Assembly (NCBI RefSeq): GCF_000143415.4
Contig: NW_003314264.1
Span: 2,453,444-2,517,443 of the forward strand
Origin: Selaginella moellendorffii
Lineage: Eukaryota; Streptophyta; Lycopodiopsida; Selaginellales; Selaginellaceae
Length of the DNA stretch: 64,000 nucleotides
Direction: 5' to 3'
The position numbers and the translations under genes are program-made. The notes below the pieces were generated by a model. The model worked only from the letters and a program-made list of their open reading frames with translations, was not told where the DNA came from and did no database searches. Shown here piece by piece: positions 42,378 through 54,473 of the stretch (positions are counted from its first letter, which is position 1; every line of letters begins with the position of its first letter).

Positions 42378-42713
42378 ATGGCGACGACGCAATGCCGCGG
42401 CAAGGCGGCCTCCATCGTCAAGGAGGTGGCGGCGGCTGCGCAAGCCGGGATGGCCACTGCCAGGGAGAAGCTGCCGCGGCCGATCGCACGCACGGAGCTC
42501 AACGGCGTGCTGGCCACGAATTGCGTGATGAAGTTTGGGGAGTACAAGGGGCGGAGCCTCGGATCGCTGCCGAGCGGCTACCTCGGCTACCTTGCCTCCA
42601 ATCTCAGGTACCGCGATGGCGCCAAGCAAGAATGCGCGCAGCGAGCCGAGGGCGTCCTCGCGATTACCGCGCGCCCCAGGTCCATCTCAAGTACCGCATC
42701 ATGCACGCCGTGA
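42378..42713 (+). CDS. Small protein with FGxYKGxxLGSLP motif
   Basis: ORF of 111 residues preceded by TTTTAGGGTTTATG. The segment VMKFGEYKGRSLGSLPSGYL, followed by GYLASNLRYRD, resembles the short FGKYKG...LP..YL..L..NL module of DUF3820-like proteins found in plants and bacteria. The C-terminal part after RYRD does not follow the family as I remember it, and the frame overlaps the start of the PPR sequence, so the 3' end may have been lost when the PPR fragment joined. Function unknown. Confidence 0.5.
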   Translation: MATTQCRGKAASIVKEVAAAAQAGMATAREKLPRPIARTELNGVLATNCVMKFGEYKGRSLGSLPSGYLGYLASNLRYRDGAKQECAQRAEGVLAITARPRSISSTASCTP

Positions 42714-44120
42714 AGAGGAGCTTGAAGAGATCCAGCGCGGGCAATGCCCTGGCAGAGATTGATCGGCAGAACGTGAGCGATCCAGCGCTGGTCTATGAAT
42801 CGCTCCTCCACCGGTGCTGCCGCCACAAATCCCTGGAAGAAGGTAGGAGAGTCCACAAGCACATTGCCGAGAATAATCTCATGGTGAACAGGTACCTGGG
42901 CAACTTGGTGGTACACATGTATGCCCGGTGTGGCAAGTTCCTGGATGCCAAGGCGGTGTTCGACTCCATCGCCAGCAAGAACGACAGGACTTACGCGATC
43001 ATGATCGCGGCGTGCGTGAGGGAGGACCGCCCCTTGCAAGCGCTGGAGCTCTGGGAGGAGATGGAGGACCGAGGCATCGTCGCGGACAAGTTTATAGTGA
43101 CGAGCTTGGTGGCGGCTTGCACCAAGCTCCAGGCGCTCGAGGAGGGGCGGCGGCTCCACGAGCACCTGATCATCACGGGCTTCCGGACGGACATCCCGCT
43201 TGAGACGGCCTTGCTCCAGATGTATGCTAAGTGTGGCAGCCTCGACGATGCGAAGAGGGTGTTTGAGGGGATCGAGAAAGGACTTGTTCGCGTGGTCGTC
43301 GATCATCTCGGCGTATGCTCGCGCCGGGCGGGGAGAGATGGTGGTGGTGCTGTACAGGAGGATGATCGCCGAGGGGATGGAACCCAACGTGGTGACTTTC
43401 GCTTGCGCTCTCGGTGGTTGTGCTAGTGTTGCGGGCCTGGCTGATGGACGAGCGATCCACGAGAGGATTCTCGCGTCCAAGGTTCCGCAGGACGATGTTC
43501 TACAGGACTCGCTGCTCAACATGTATCTTAAGTGTGACGAGATGGTGGAGGCCAGGAAGGTGTTCGAGGGGATGAAAGCCAGGAACGTCAGGTCCTACAC
43601 GGCGATGATATCGGCTTACGTCCAGGCTGGGGAGCACGCGGAAGCTCTGGAGCTCTTCTCCAGGATGAGCAAGGTGGAGGCTATCGAACCGAACGCTTAT
43701 ACGTTCGCCACCATCCTGGGTGCTGTTGAAGGGCTGGGGAACTTGGAGAAGGGAAGGAAGGTCCACAGGCACCTGGCTTCGCGGGGATTCGACACGAACG
43801 TTGTCGTCCAGAACGCGCTGGTGACAATGTATGGGAAGTGTGGGAGCCCGGTGGAAGCTCGGAAGGTCTTCGACTCCATGACGGCTAGGAACGTGATCTC
43901 CTGGACTTCGATGATCGCGGCCTACGCTCAGCATGGGAATCCACAGGAGGCTCTCAACCCTTTCAAGAGGACGGACGTGGAGCCGAGTGGTGTGAGCTTC
44001 TCCAGTGCTCTCAATGCCTGTGCATTGCTGGGAGCTTTGGACGAAGGCCGAGAGATTCATCACGGAGTTGTGGAAGCCAATCTCGCGTCTCCGCAGATGG
44101 AGACTTCCTTGCTCAGTTAC
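42701..44120 (+). pseudogene. PPR protein fragment, frameshifted
   Basis: PPR repeats run from LVYESLLHRCCRHKSLEEGRR through AKRVFEGI in one frame to about 43275, then continue at KDLFAWSSIISAYARAG in another, so a one-base shift has occurred near 43280. About ten repeats of the PLS type follow, up to EGREIHHGVVEANL. The usual E and DYW domains are absent because sequence of an LRR receptor starts at about 44130. Intact relatives bind organellar RNA. This copy is broken at both ends. Confidence 0.82.
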
Positions 44121-44129
44121 AGCGTCACT

Positions 44130-46344
44130 CAACGCACACAAAGCTGGGGTCTTGGTTGCATTGAAAAGGAGCCTCCTGGGACTGGGAAACACTTAAGACT
44201 GGACTGTGGAAAACTCCGATCGAGCATGCACCGACTGGAAGGGAGTGATTTGCAACAGTGACGATTCAGAGCTGGTGGAGCTTCATCTGGCAGGAAATGG
44301 ATTCACAGGTGAGATCTCGTCCCCGGCACTCGGGCAGCTGGCGAGTTTGTGAGTCTTGGACGTGAGCAAAAACTGGCTGGTCGGATCTCTTCCTGCGGAG
44401 CTCGGGCTGCTGTAAAGCTACGTCTCGGGTAACAGACTGACTGGGAGCTTGCCTAGGAATCTCGGCAATTGCAGCGCTCTTCATTTTCTCAACGCCCAGC
44501 AAAACCAGCTTCAAGGTCCGATACCGCCCGAGCTGGGAGCGCTCCAGAGGTTGGAGATACTCGTCCTGGACAACAACCGCTTGTCAGGTTCTCTTCCTCT
44601 GTCCCTTGCGAACTGCTCGACTTGGCTGACGAGCAATGGTGTTGAAGGGGAGATTCCGCAGGAAGTTGGGTTTATGCAGGAGCTGCGAGTATTCTTCGTG
44701 CAGGGAAACCGGCTGGAAGGGCTCATTCCACCAGCTTTTGCAAACTGCTCGTCTCTCGAGCTCTTGGCGCTCGGGGAGAATTCTCTGGGCGGGACCAGAT
44801 GAGCTTGGGCGGCTCGAAAACTTGGTGGCGCTCTCGCTGTGTAGCTTGCAGCGGCTGGAGGGGCCAATTCCTCCTGAGATCGGCAACAACAGCAAGCTCG
44901 AGTGGTTTGATATCAACGGAACCTCGCTCATGCATGGCTCGATTCCAGTGTCGCTGCTTCAGCTGCCGCGCTTGGCCACCTTGCAACTCTTTGGTTTCAA
45001 CAACACCTCAGACCGTCCGGCCCCGGAACACCTCTGGAACATGACTCAGCTCGAGTTTCTGGGAATCGGGAGGACAAACAGCCGAGGGATCCTGTCACCG
45101 ATCGTCGGAAACTTGACAAGGCTTCGGTTGCTGAGACTCGACGGGAACGCTTTGAAGGAAGCGTTCCGGACGAGCTGTCCAAGGATGGAGACGCTGATCC
45201 TCTCCAACAACAGTCTCCTGGGAGGCGTTCCTCGATCGCTTGGCACGCTTGAGCGTCTCAGACTTTTGATGCTCGGTGGAAACCAGCTCTCCGGAGCAAT
45301 ACCAGAGGAGCTCGGGAACTGCACCAACCTGGAAGAGCTGGTCCTCGAGAGGAACTTCTTCCGTGGAGCAATACCAGAGTCCATCGCCAGGATGGCAAAG
45401 CTTCGGAGTTTGCTCCTCTACGGAAACCAGCTCTCCGGAGTGATTCCAGCTCCAGCTTCGCCAGAGATAATCGACATGAGGCTGCACGGCAACAGTTTTT
45501 CAGGCTCCATCCCTCCCTCCGTTGGCAACCTTTCCAAACTTTCCATACTCTATCTCTCCAACAACAGGCTGGACGGCTCCATCCCCGCCACTCTCGGACA
45601 GCTTCGACGATTGACACAGGTGGACTTGTCCGAGAACCAGCTCACGGGTGGTATTCCTGGCAGCCTCGCAAGCTGTGACTCCTTGCAGCTACTGGATCTA
45701 TCCTCCAACCTCCTGAGTGGAGAGATTCCGGCGTCCATCGGTGAATGGACCGGCTTCCAGACCGCGGACAAGAACCAGGCTCTCAACATATCGCCCATGA
45801 CACCGGCGGGAGTGTTTCCGGAGAACTCCACCGATGCATACCGAAGAACTGTGTTCGAGGATATGGCTGCCTCCTTGGATGGACACACGTACCAGAGTTG
45901 GAGGTGCCAGGAGTGCTCGACTTGTCGGCGAACCAGCTCACTGGTGAGATTCCCGCAAGCTTGGGAGAGCTGGCTGGAGTCCGGGAGCTCAACTTGTCAG
46001 ACAACCGGCTGTCTGGAGGCATTCCATGGACTCTGGGAGAGATCACGTCCATGGCAGTGCTGGATCTCTCTTTCAACCGGATCAACGGGACGATACCAGG
46101 GGGACTGGCGAGGCTTCCCTTGCTCAAGGATCTGTGGGTCGTGTTTAATGACTTGCAAGGCAGGATTCCAGAGACTTTGGAGTTTGGCGCGTCGAGCTAC
46201 GAGGGTGTGCGGGGAGCCTCTCTCGCGGGCGTGCGAAGGAGATGGCCTCGTGGATGTGGGCGATGGTGTAACTTGGTGGAAGGAGAACGTCTTCAACGCG
46301 GCTTTTGTAGTGGGATTTTTGGTGGGTTCTTCACGATGTTGTGA
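44130..46344 (+). pseudogene. LRR receptor-like protein, degenerate
   Basis: An LRR N-terminal cap (GVLVALKRSLLGLGNT, then CTDWKGVICN) is followed by about 20 leucine-rich repeats of the plant extracellular type (for example LSGAIPEELGNCTNLEELVL). In-frame stops occur early (after GLGNT, in LASL/VLDV and in LGLL/SYV), and frame changes occur near 44800, 45900 and 46200. A short juxtamembrane-like WWKENVFNAAFVVGFLVG segment ends it, without a kinase, as in receptor-like proteins. It joins the PPR fragment directly. Confidence 0.85.
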
Positions 46345-46399
46345 AGCGCCATCTTTTTATTTGTTCGCCAAAGTGGTGGGCTATAAGATAAGTTTCTAA

Positions 46400-49300
46400 T
46401 AAAGGTGTAAGAATTGATAATATATAGAATATTCCATCCAGCGCTTAAATTACTTCTTAGTCTATAGAAACTTTTTAAACTAAAAAAGCCTAATTAAATA
46501 ACTGTACACCATAACTTTTAATTTGAAAAATTATTTTAGGTTATTTACCTAAACATAATTTATTATTTGGATTTACTCAAATTTTAATCAATCAATATTA
46601 TGGTTCTAGTTTTTGGTTTGCTTAAGCAGACTGGGATGGTAGTAAATATACCTAGAATATGCTAGGATATTCTAGGATATTGTACCATCTAACGGTTGTT
46701 ATTCATTTAGATTAATCTTGCCTTTATAATTTATAAATATATTTATAATTTATAAACTTTCTTAAAGCCTTTTTAGTATATTATTTTTTATTCTATCGGT
46801 TGAAATGCAATAAGATTAATCTTGTGTTTATAAATTACAAACATGCTTATAATTATAAAATTTATTTGATTAATTGGATTAATAAGTACAAATAACACTA
46901 CTATCTTATCATTATTATTGTATGCAAATTTATAGTTCTTTATTTTGTATATTTTAATGACAATATAACTTGTAGCTGATACATTATAAAAAGTATTTGT
47001 CAAAACCCTCAGTGCCTCATGTGCATTCCTTAATCCCCAATTTGTCCAATCTTTGAGCAGCATCAACTCCACTACTTCACTGATAAAAAGGTATTGTCCA
47101 TCAAGGCATTGTGCAAGGATTGCTTAGTAGAGCAATTAATTTGAGGCTGCAGTCTTGGAGAATAAAGTATCAGCATTGTTTATTTATATGTTACTTTTGC
47201 CAAACACAATAGACTATAGAAAGTAGTAGTAGTTCAAGCAGCAGGTGAAACAGTGAACTCTTACATACTAAGTTGGACATACCTGAATCTCTAAACCCAA
47301 GAGTCCTCCAGCATCAATCCACATCAATATTGAATGGAAGATTTCAAAGACTAGTTACACACCTCAAGGCTGTGGCAACTCTAAGTACCAACATTATGGA
47401 TTCAATCTTGGTGCAAACAAACAATAATACTCACTCAAAGCTGTGGTAGAAATCCTGAAAGATCTACCTCTTTCCCAATGGAATATGAATCTGGAGCCAT
47501 GTCAATAGGGAGCCATTACTATTGACAAAAATATTTGAGAATATTCTAGCACAATAAAGAATATTCTGTTAAGGTTTTAGAGGCAATATTTTTATTAAAT
47601 AGGTATTTTAGTAAGTTTAATAGTATTTAGATCTGTGTAAACTACCAATATATAATCTTAGTGGCAAGAATCACACTATTATTAAGCAAACCAAGCATTG
47701 CTTTATGCAATGCATAACAATTATTTTGATAGTTGAGAAATTTTGTTAATATAGTGTAAAAATTAATAAACTGTTAAATTTATTGAAAAATATAACACTA
47801 AATTTTTTAATAAATATTACAGAGTATTTAACAAGAGAACAAGTTTATGCATAGATAAAGATGAAATATTTCTAAATTAAATTCATTATATTTCTAGCTA
47901 TATAAATTTTATATCAATATACTTAGTGATAAAAGAGCTAAATTGAAATTAGAATATTTTTAATATGAAAATAATTTAATTAACAAATATGAAAAATATA
48001 ATTGTAACTCTAAGGAATGGAAAACAAAGAAGGTAAGAGACTTTTTTAATGAAGAAATAATATTGTAACATTATATTACAAGTTTAATATATTTATATAC
48101 AAAATTTTACACAAAATATAAAAAAACATTAATTTTGACATAAAAATATTTTCTATTAAATTTAAATGCTATACTAGTGTGTTTAGTAATTTCTATTACA
48201 CTAATTAGTTTTTACTTGCATCAAAAAACATTTTGTTATTTTGTACTATAAAAAATCTACTACTTTATTTGTGATTGTGAGAATATAGAACCTCCATCTC
48301 ACATGATTTATTTATTTATTTAATGGAAAATGGTAAATTTCTCTATAAATACATTAATAAATGTGGATAATATTTCACTCTTAAAATAATATTACAAAAT
48401 GCTCTTTAATCTCAAAAATACCTCTCTTTTTTCAATTAAAATTATTTCATATAAAGTTTCATTGAAAATATTAAATAATAAAAATGAAACTAATGTTAAT
48501 TTCTAGAAAATAAGTTTTTAAAAATAAACTATTTTTAGATTAAGAAAATCTAGATAACAGTATTATTTCTTGACTTAAAATAATCTTTTAGTTAGAAAAA
48601 AATTTTATTTGGATTACCTTTAATTATGAACTATATGATGATGAGAATATTAAACAGTTATTTTGTTAAAATAAATGGTAAAATGTTTATTTTTAAAACT
48701 TTAATACTGTTATTAGTAAATAGATTAGAAATTCTTAATAATATGCTAGAATAGTAATTTAAAGTTTACTTTAATATAGAAAAAAATTAAATACTAAAAA
48801 ATAGAAAAACTTTATGTGAAAAATTTGTAAGTATTCTAGAAAAATGTATAAAGTAAAAATATATATTAATTTATTTTATGATTGAATAATACTTAAAAAT
48901 AATTATTGACGATTAAAAAGTTTATATTTTATCCATATAACCAAGGTGTTTTACTTATGTAACTATAGTGGACCAAAATATTTAGAAGTACTATTTTTCT
49001 GAATTAAAATCAAAATTTATTTAAAATAGTTATATAAAATAATTTGTACTTTAGAAAAGCCTTAAAGTTTTATATATATATAGCTAAAACTAATAGTGTC
49101 GCAAAATCAATAAATATAATTAACTTCATAGTTTTAATTTTAATATTTTTTTGGCTAAACTTGATAACATGGCAAAAATCAATAAACATAATAGCTTATA
49201 AAATCTCAATTTCGAAATTTTTTTTTTATAAATAATACTATCTAATGTTAGTTTGAGTAATGTCAGTTAAGTAAGATGCTTATTCTCTATTGCCACAATA

Positions 49301-49977
49301 AATTTTAACAACAATACTGTAAAGACCATAAAAATATAATGACTTAATATATTAGATATTAAAAAGAACTTCTATTATTTAGAATTAAAATTTTATAAGT
49401 ACTCATACTTATAGGTTTTTTTCAAATCTTTAGCTATATATATGTAATAAATTATGTACAAATATATAATAAAAGTTTATTATAGTAAAATGGATTCAAA
49501 TAACATATGAAATTTTTTAATACTTTTTAGTAAGTGATAGTATCAATTATTTTTTTGACATATAGTAAAAAAAGTTGTTGAATTTATGGACTAAAATGAA
49601 ACACTGAGCTACTTTTAGTATAACTTATTGCAAAGAAAATGTAGCATGTTTTTATCTAATCTCGAACAATTGAGATAAAATGTCAAATATTAATCTTGTC
49701 AATACACACAAATTAGATATAGAAGGTCCTTATTGGCAATAATACCATAGATTAGTTTACTTTTTATATTTTGTATAAAACCTTGAATACAATAGAATAG
49801 TCAAACTCAAAACGATGCAATACCTAATAATATATGTCCAAACAAAAAGCTTTAGAAAATATCCCAACAAAGAGTCTATTATAAACAACACATATGAGTT
49901 AGAAGTACATTGGCTTGTTTTGATGTGAGTCTAAAGTTTTTCAAAAATAAAATAAGCAACACAGCCTTTTAGGTTGG
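46400..49977. other. Long AT-rich gene-free block
   Basis: About 3.6 kb with very high A+T and only short chance ORFs. A patch at about 47030-47540 is less AT-rich and may be an old insertion, but I recognise no protein or terminal repeat. The block separates the LRR pseudogene from the SDR gene. Confidence 0.7.
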
Positions 49978-51119
49978 ATGGAGGGAGAAAAGAAGAAGAG
50001 AGTGGTCCTGGTCACGGGAGCGTCGTCCGGGCTGGGCAAGGAATTCGCGATCGCGTTCGCGCAGCAGGGATCTTACCGGGTGGTGCTCGCGGCGCGCAGG
50101 ACGCATCTGCTGGAATCGGTGTGCGAGGAGATCGGGCACCACGATGCCCGCTCTGTGGAGCTGGATGTGAGCGCAAGCGAGAAATTTATCGATGCCGGCG
50201 TTGATCGGGCGTGGAATTGCTTTGGAGGTGTGGATGTGCTCGTCAACAATGCAGGCATTAGAGGCAAGTCTTCAATCTCTTTCGAAAATATGAAAAGTTC
50301 TTGCTGGTTTTTTTTCTTGAAGATTTTCAATCTCTTTTTTTCTCTTGACAACGTTCTTGGTTCCTCCGAGGAAAAAAAGTGGCATTAGTTTCTCGAAAGT
50401 CCTTGCTTGAAGATTTTTTACCAAGTGTTTTTCTTGAAAATTTATGTGCCTCTTGCTTGACAACGTTCTTGCTTCTTTGGTGATCATCTTTTTCTTAGCC
50501 AACTTTGTTCTTATGATAGTATTATTTTTTGTTTTTCTTTTCCTTCAGGACCTGTAAAGTCGCCTCTGGAGCTGGACGAAGACGATTGGAACAAAACCTT
50601 TAACACGAACACGAGAGGTACATGGCTGGTTTCCAAGGCTGTCGCGAGGAGAATGGTGGCCGCCAAGAAACCCGGCTCGATCATCAACATCTCCTCCACT
50701 GCATCATCCGGTGGCCTTCTTCCCGGCGGGATCGCCTACGCGTCATCCAAGGCCGCCATCAATCGCTTGACTCAGGTACCAGCTCCCTCCTTCCTCCCTG
50801 CTCGCGATTCTAAACGCTAGAGCACACACTCTTTCAGAGCATGGCCTTGGAGCTCGGCAAGTTTAAGATCCGAGTAAACGCCATCGCAGCTGGGATCTTT
50901 CCATCCGAGATCACCGACAGCCTTCTCGACAAAGCCTGGGTCCACGACGCCGCGGCCAAGATCGTTCCACTGCGCCGGTTTGGACAAGTATCTCCCGACT
51001 TGACGTCTCTCGTGCTCATGCTTGCGAGCGACGAACACTCGTCTTACATCACCGGCCAGATCTATCACGTCGATGGCGGTCACACTTTGCCTGGGATCCA
51101 ACTCTGGTCATCTCTTTGA
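49978..51119 (+). CDS. Short-chain dehydrogenase/reductase, intact copy
   Basis: Three exons (49978-50263, 50549-50775, 50838-51119) total 795 nt and encode 264 residues, a normal SDR length. Motifs: cofactor-binding TGASSGLG, NNAG, catalytic Ser in INISSTASSGG and YASSKAA (YxxxK), then IRVNAIAAGIF and ASDEHSSYITGQ near the C-terminus. The pattern is like 3-oxoacyl-ACP-reductase (FabG)-related classical SDRs; the substrate is unknown. Intron 1 has a GC donor (AGAG|GCAAGT). An inverted, broken paralog is at 36885-37835. Confidence 0.9.
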
Positions 51120-51158
51120 ATTGATATCTATTAAACGTCTGTGTCTTTCTTCCTTTTG

Positions 51159-52283
51159 TCAACGAGGTTGACCCACCGGTGGAGTGAGAAAGGCTTGTAG
51201 GTGCTTGTTGAATTCCTTGGGCCTTTCCACTTGTGGAACGTGTCCTGTCTTTTCAATCACAACCAGCATCGCGTTCTCACCTAAATGTCTGAAAAGAAGC
51301 GCAAATGAGATCAGCACTGTAAGGAAAGAGACACTCGATTCTCAATCAATCAATCACTCACGCTTTTAGCTGTTTGGCGAGCTCCAGATCGAAGATCCGG
51401 TCGTGCGATCCCACGAGAATCAAGACCTCCTGTTCAAGAGCAATGTAAGTGCTAGAGAAATGATTTCCAAGAGTGTGTCTTTGCCTGTGAGAGCTTTGGC
51501 AGCGGCTGCGCGGCTTCGGTGCCGATGACCAGGCCGTCGAGGAGCTCAATCCTCTCCTTCCTGTTGCCGCCATACACCTGGATCGAAGCACAGTCAACGC
51601 ACGGGCAGCAAGAGTCAACGAGGATTCAACACGAAAGCCTTTACCTCCATGAGATCCCGGACGAAGAAATCTGGGAGCCACAAGCGCTTGTAGAGGCAAA
51701 GCTGGATGCTTTTCTTCTGGACCGCGATGGAGCTGGGCATGAGGACCTCATGAATGTGCCTGGCCTGGAACGCGTCGAGGATCGCATCGTTGCTGTGGGG
51801 ATCCATGCAAACGCCCGAGCTCGCGATCACTACCCTCTTCACGCGCGCCGGATCCAGCTCCGCCATCCGGAATGCCACGAATCCGCCGTAGCTCGTCCCC
51901 GCCACCGCCGCCCCGTCGACGCCCTCCGCCTCGAGGATTTCGAGCATACAGCGAGCCTGGAAGAACTCGGACCGCGCGCGCTCGTCGCTGGTGGTCGATC
52001 CGCCAAAGAAGACGAGATCGGGCACGTAGAGCGCGAAATTTCGGGATAGATCGGGCAGCTGATGCTCCCACCCAGCGATCCCGTTGGCCGCGAAGCCGTG
52101 GATGAGCATGAGCGGCGGCTTGGAGGGATCGTAGCCCGGGCTCGCGCGATCGGGCACCCAGCAGCGCATTACCGTGACGGAATCGCGCAAGGGGAACGTC
52201 TTTTCGATCAATCCCAAGCTCCGGCAGCGCTTCTCCAGCCGGCGTAGCATCGATCGAACGAGCGAGAAGCCGAAGCACGCCAT
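51159..52283 (-). CDS. Alpha/beta hydrolase
   Basis: Four exons (51645-52283, 51485-51577, 51362-51429, 51159-51288) total 930 nt, 309 residues. The oxyanion region is LMLIHGFAANG. The nucleophile elbow is GTSYGGF (Ser), the acid is the Asp in GSHDRIFDLE, and the His is in KTGHVPQVERP, a complete triad. It resembles plant monoacylglycerol-lipase or MES-like serine hydrolases, but the substrate cannot be assigned. The second intron uses a GC donor (CACAG|GCAAAG). Its stop is 39 bp from the convergent SDR stop. Confidence 0.88.
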
Positions 52284-52374
52284 TACCCTATAATCCTTCT
52301 CTTCTGACCTTTAAATACATTGTGAAGCATAGAATATGCTTATTTCGAGCAAGGAATATGCTTCTAGGATTAGG

Positions 52375-54342
52375 TTAAGATCGCGCCCACGCGCCAAGCA
52401 GGGCAGTGCGCGCGGCGTCGCCCGGGACGAAGGGCATGGCGAGGAGGAGCTCGCGGGCCTCGTCCAGGCGGCCGCAGCGAGCTAGGATATCCACCGCGCA
52501 CGCCCATTGATCCTCGCGCGGCACCACGCCGAAGTCGCCGGTGATGAGCTTCCAGCAGTGGAATCCCCGGTGGAGATCGCCGGTGTGGCTGCACGAGAGG
52601 AGGAGGAGGCTGAAGACGATGGGATCGAGCGAGAGTCCCTCCACCGCCAGGGAATGCAGCGCTGCCGGGTCGAGGGCGGCGCCACTGCGAGAGCGCGCGT
52701 CCAAGGCGCAGCTCCACGCGACTGGATCGGGCGAGATCTTCTGGGAGAGCTCTAGGGCTTGGGCGATTCCGCCGCAGCGGCCATAGGCGCTGATGAGCGA
52801 GGCAAGCACGGCGGGCAGGGAGTCTAGGCCGGTACCCTGGATGCTCGAGTGGATCGTCTTGGCGATGGCGAGCGAGGAGATTTGGGCGCAAGCGTCGAGG
52901 GCTGCGAGCACCGTTGCTTCGTTTGGTGTCACTCCCTCGATCGCCATTCCCCGCAAGAGGCCAAGCGCGCGGCAGGGATCTCCGCTGGAAGTGAATGCTG
53001 CGATCATCGTGTTCCAGGAGATCGTGTCTCTTTGATCCATGCTGTGAAAGAGGGCTATGGCGGTATCGAGCGATCCGTGCTGGGCATACGCCGCGATCAT
53101 CGTGTTTCGCGACGCACTGTCCTCTACCGGTCGATCCTGGAGGAGAGATTGGGCAGCGAGGAGATACCCTCTCTGAGCATACGCGGCGATCATTGCATTC
53201 CAGGAGATCGCGCTGCGCTCCGGCATCTGATCGAAGAGCGATCTGGCGTCGTGCAATCGATTGCCGTGCGCGAGGGCGGAGATCATGAGCGTGTAGGCGA
53301 CGATGTTTCTGTGTGGCATTCGATCGAAGAAAACCTCGGCGGTGGCTAGATCTCCCTCGCGGGCGTGCGCGGACGCCATGGCCGTCCACGAGATCACGTT
53401 CTTGTGCTGGATCGCGTGGAAAATCTCGCGCGCGGAGTCGAGAGCGCTGAGATTTCCGTACGCGGTGAGCGTGATGTTGGAGGAGGTCGCGTCCCAGCAA
53501 GGCATTCGCAGGTAGCACTGGATCGCGAGGTGGAGCTCGCCCCTCTGGGCGATGGCTTCGAGCAGCGAGATCCATGACCAGGAGCTTCGATCTGGAACAA
53601 GGGAATCGAATGCTTCTGTGATTTCATGCCTTGTTCTTTCGGGATCTCGAGCTAGAGCAGAGACGATTGCTGTGCTTGACATCGTGTCCCAGATCGGCAT
53701 CAAATCAAAGACAGGCTTCGCGCCCGCGAATTTCTCCCCGGCCTGGATCATCTGGCTCCAGGACGCGATGTTACGCTGCGGGCAAGATTCGAAGAGAAAT
53801 CTCGCGTCCTGGCAGCGATCGTCCCGAATTGCAGCCGCGATCATCGAATTCCAAGTGAGAGTGGTGTGCTGGGGCATGCGATCGAAGAGATCTTGGCACT
53901 CCTTGCGATGCCCTTGCTGGGCAAATGCGGTCGCCATAGCGTTCCAAGAAACCATACCCCTAGAGGGCATACAATCGAATATCCGCTTGGCGGTATGTAT
54001 ATTCCCGGCTTGGGCATATGCCGTGCACATTGTGGTCCACGTCACCTCGTCCCACCCAGGCATCTTGTCCACCACGCGCTCGGCATCTTCCAGATCCCTA
54101 TTCCCGGCATATGCCTGTAGGAGGGAGTTCCAGGTTCGAATATCTCGAGCGCCGGCGCGGTCGAAAGCCATTGCGGCCTCATCCAACCGTCCGTGCTGGC
54201 CAAGTGCCATGATAATGGCCGTCGATGCCACTGCATCCCTCTCGGGCATTTTCTCGTAGAGCGCTAGTGCGGTGGGGAGGTCTCTGTTCCTGACGAGCAA
54301 AGCGATGGAAATATTCCAAGAGATTATATTCCTTGGGCGCAT
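52375..54342 (-). CDS. Pentatricopeptide repeat protein
   Basis: Intronless ORF, 655 residues from the first ATG (MRPRNIISWN); the frame is open about 20 codons further upstream without an ATG. It consists of some 17-18 tandem PPR units of the short S type (pattern AYAQxGxLxxAxxLFDxMPxRDxxSWN), followed by longer units and an E-like end (GRLDEARELLLAMPF). Such proteins bind organellar RNA and many direct C-to-U editing. No DYW domain is present, so a separate deaminase would be needed. No clear transit peptide is seen at this start. Confidence 0.9.
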   Translation of the reverse strand: MRPRNIISWNISIALLVRNRDLPTALALYEKMPERDAVASTAIIMALGQHGRLDEAAMAFDRAGARDIRTWNSLLQAYAGNRDLEDAERVVDKMPGWDEVTWTTMCTAYAQAGNIHTAKRIFDCMPSRGMVSWNAMATAFAQQGHRKECQDLFDRMPQHTTLTWNSMIAAAIRDDRCQDARFLFESCPQRNIASWSQMIQAGEKFAGAKPVFDLMPIWDTMSSTAIVSALARDPERTRHEITEAFDSLVPDRSSWSWISLLEAIAQRGELHLAIQCYLRMPCWDATSSNITLTAYGNLSALDSAREIFHAIQHKNVISWTAMASAHAREGDLATAEVFFDRMPHRNIVAYTLMISALAHGNRLHDARSLFDQMPERSAISWNAMIAAYAQRGYLLAAQSLLQDRPVEDSASRNTMIAAYAQHGSLDTAIALFHSMDQRDTISWNTMIAAFTSSGDPCRALGLLRGMAIEGVTPNEATVLAALDACAQISSLAIAKTIHSSIQGTGLDSLPAVLASLISAYGRCGGIAQALELSQKISPDPVAWSCALDARSRSGAALDPAALHSLAVEGLSLDPIVFSLLLLSCSHTGDLHRGFHCWKLITGDFGVVPREDQWACAVDILARCGRLDEARELLLAMPFVPGDAARTALLGAWARS

Positions 54343-54473
54343 AAATGGATCAATGATCTCTGGGTGGATGATCTCGATATGTGTGAGCGGGATTTTCAAA
54401 ATGTGGAGCTAGGGTTTAATGCTCTGACACGGGCGGCGGTGTGTGAGAGAGTGGCTGCAATCCAGAAGAAGCA
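54343..54473. promoter_or_regulatory. Short bidirectional promoter PPR/SUVH
   Basis: 131 bp separate the start codons of two divergent genes. The interval contains CTAGGGTTTAAT at about 54409-54420. Regulatory function is inferred from the arrangement. Confidence 0.5.

Noticed and set aside
52370-53575. 401-codon alternative frame inside the PPR gene
   Set aside because: Overlaps the clear PPR frame on the same strand and is Arg/Pro/Ser-rich; a frame shadow.
54343-54399. Upstream start of the PPR protein at 54399
   Set aside because: The codon at 54397-54399 is TTG, not ATG. The first in-frame ATG is at 54342.
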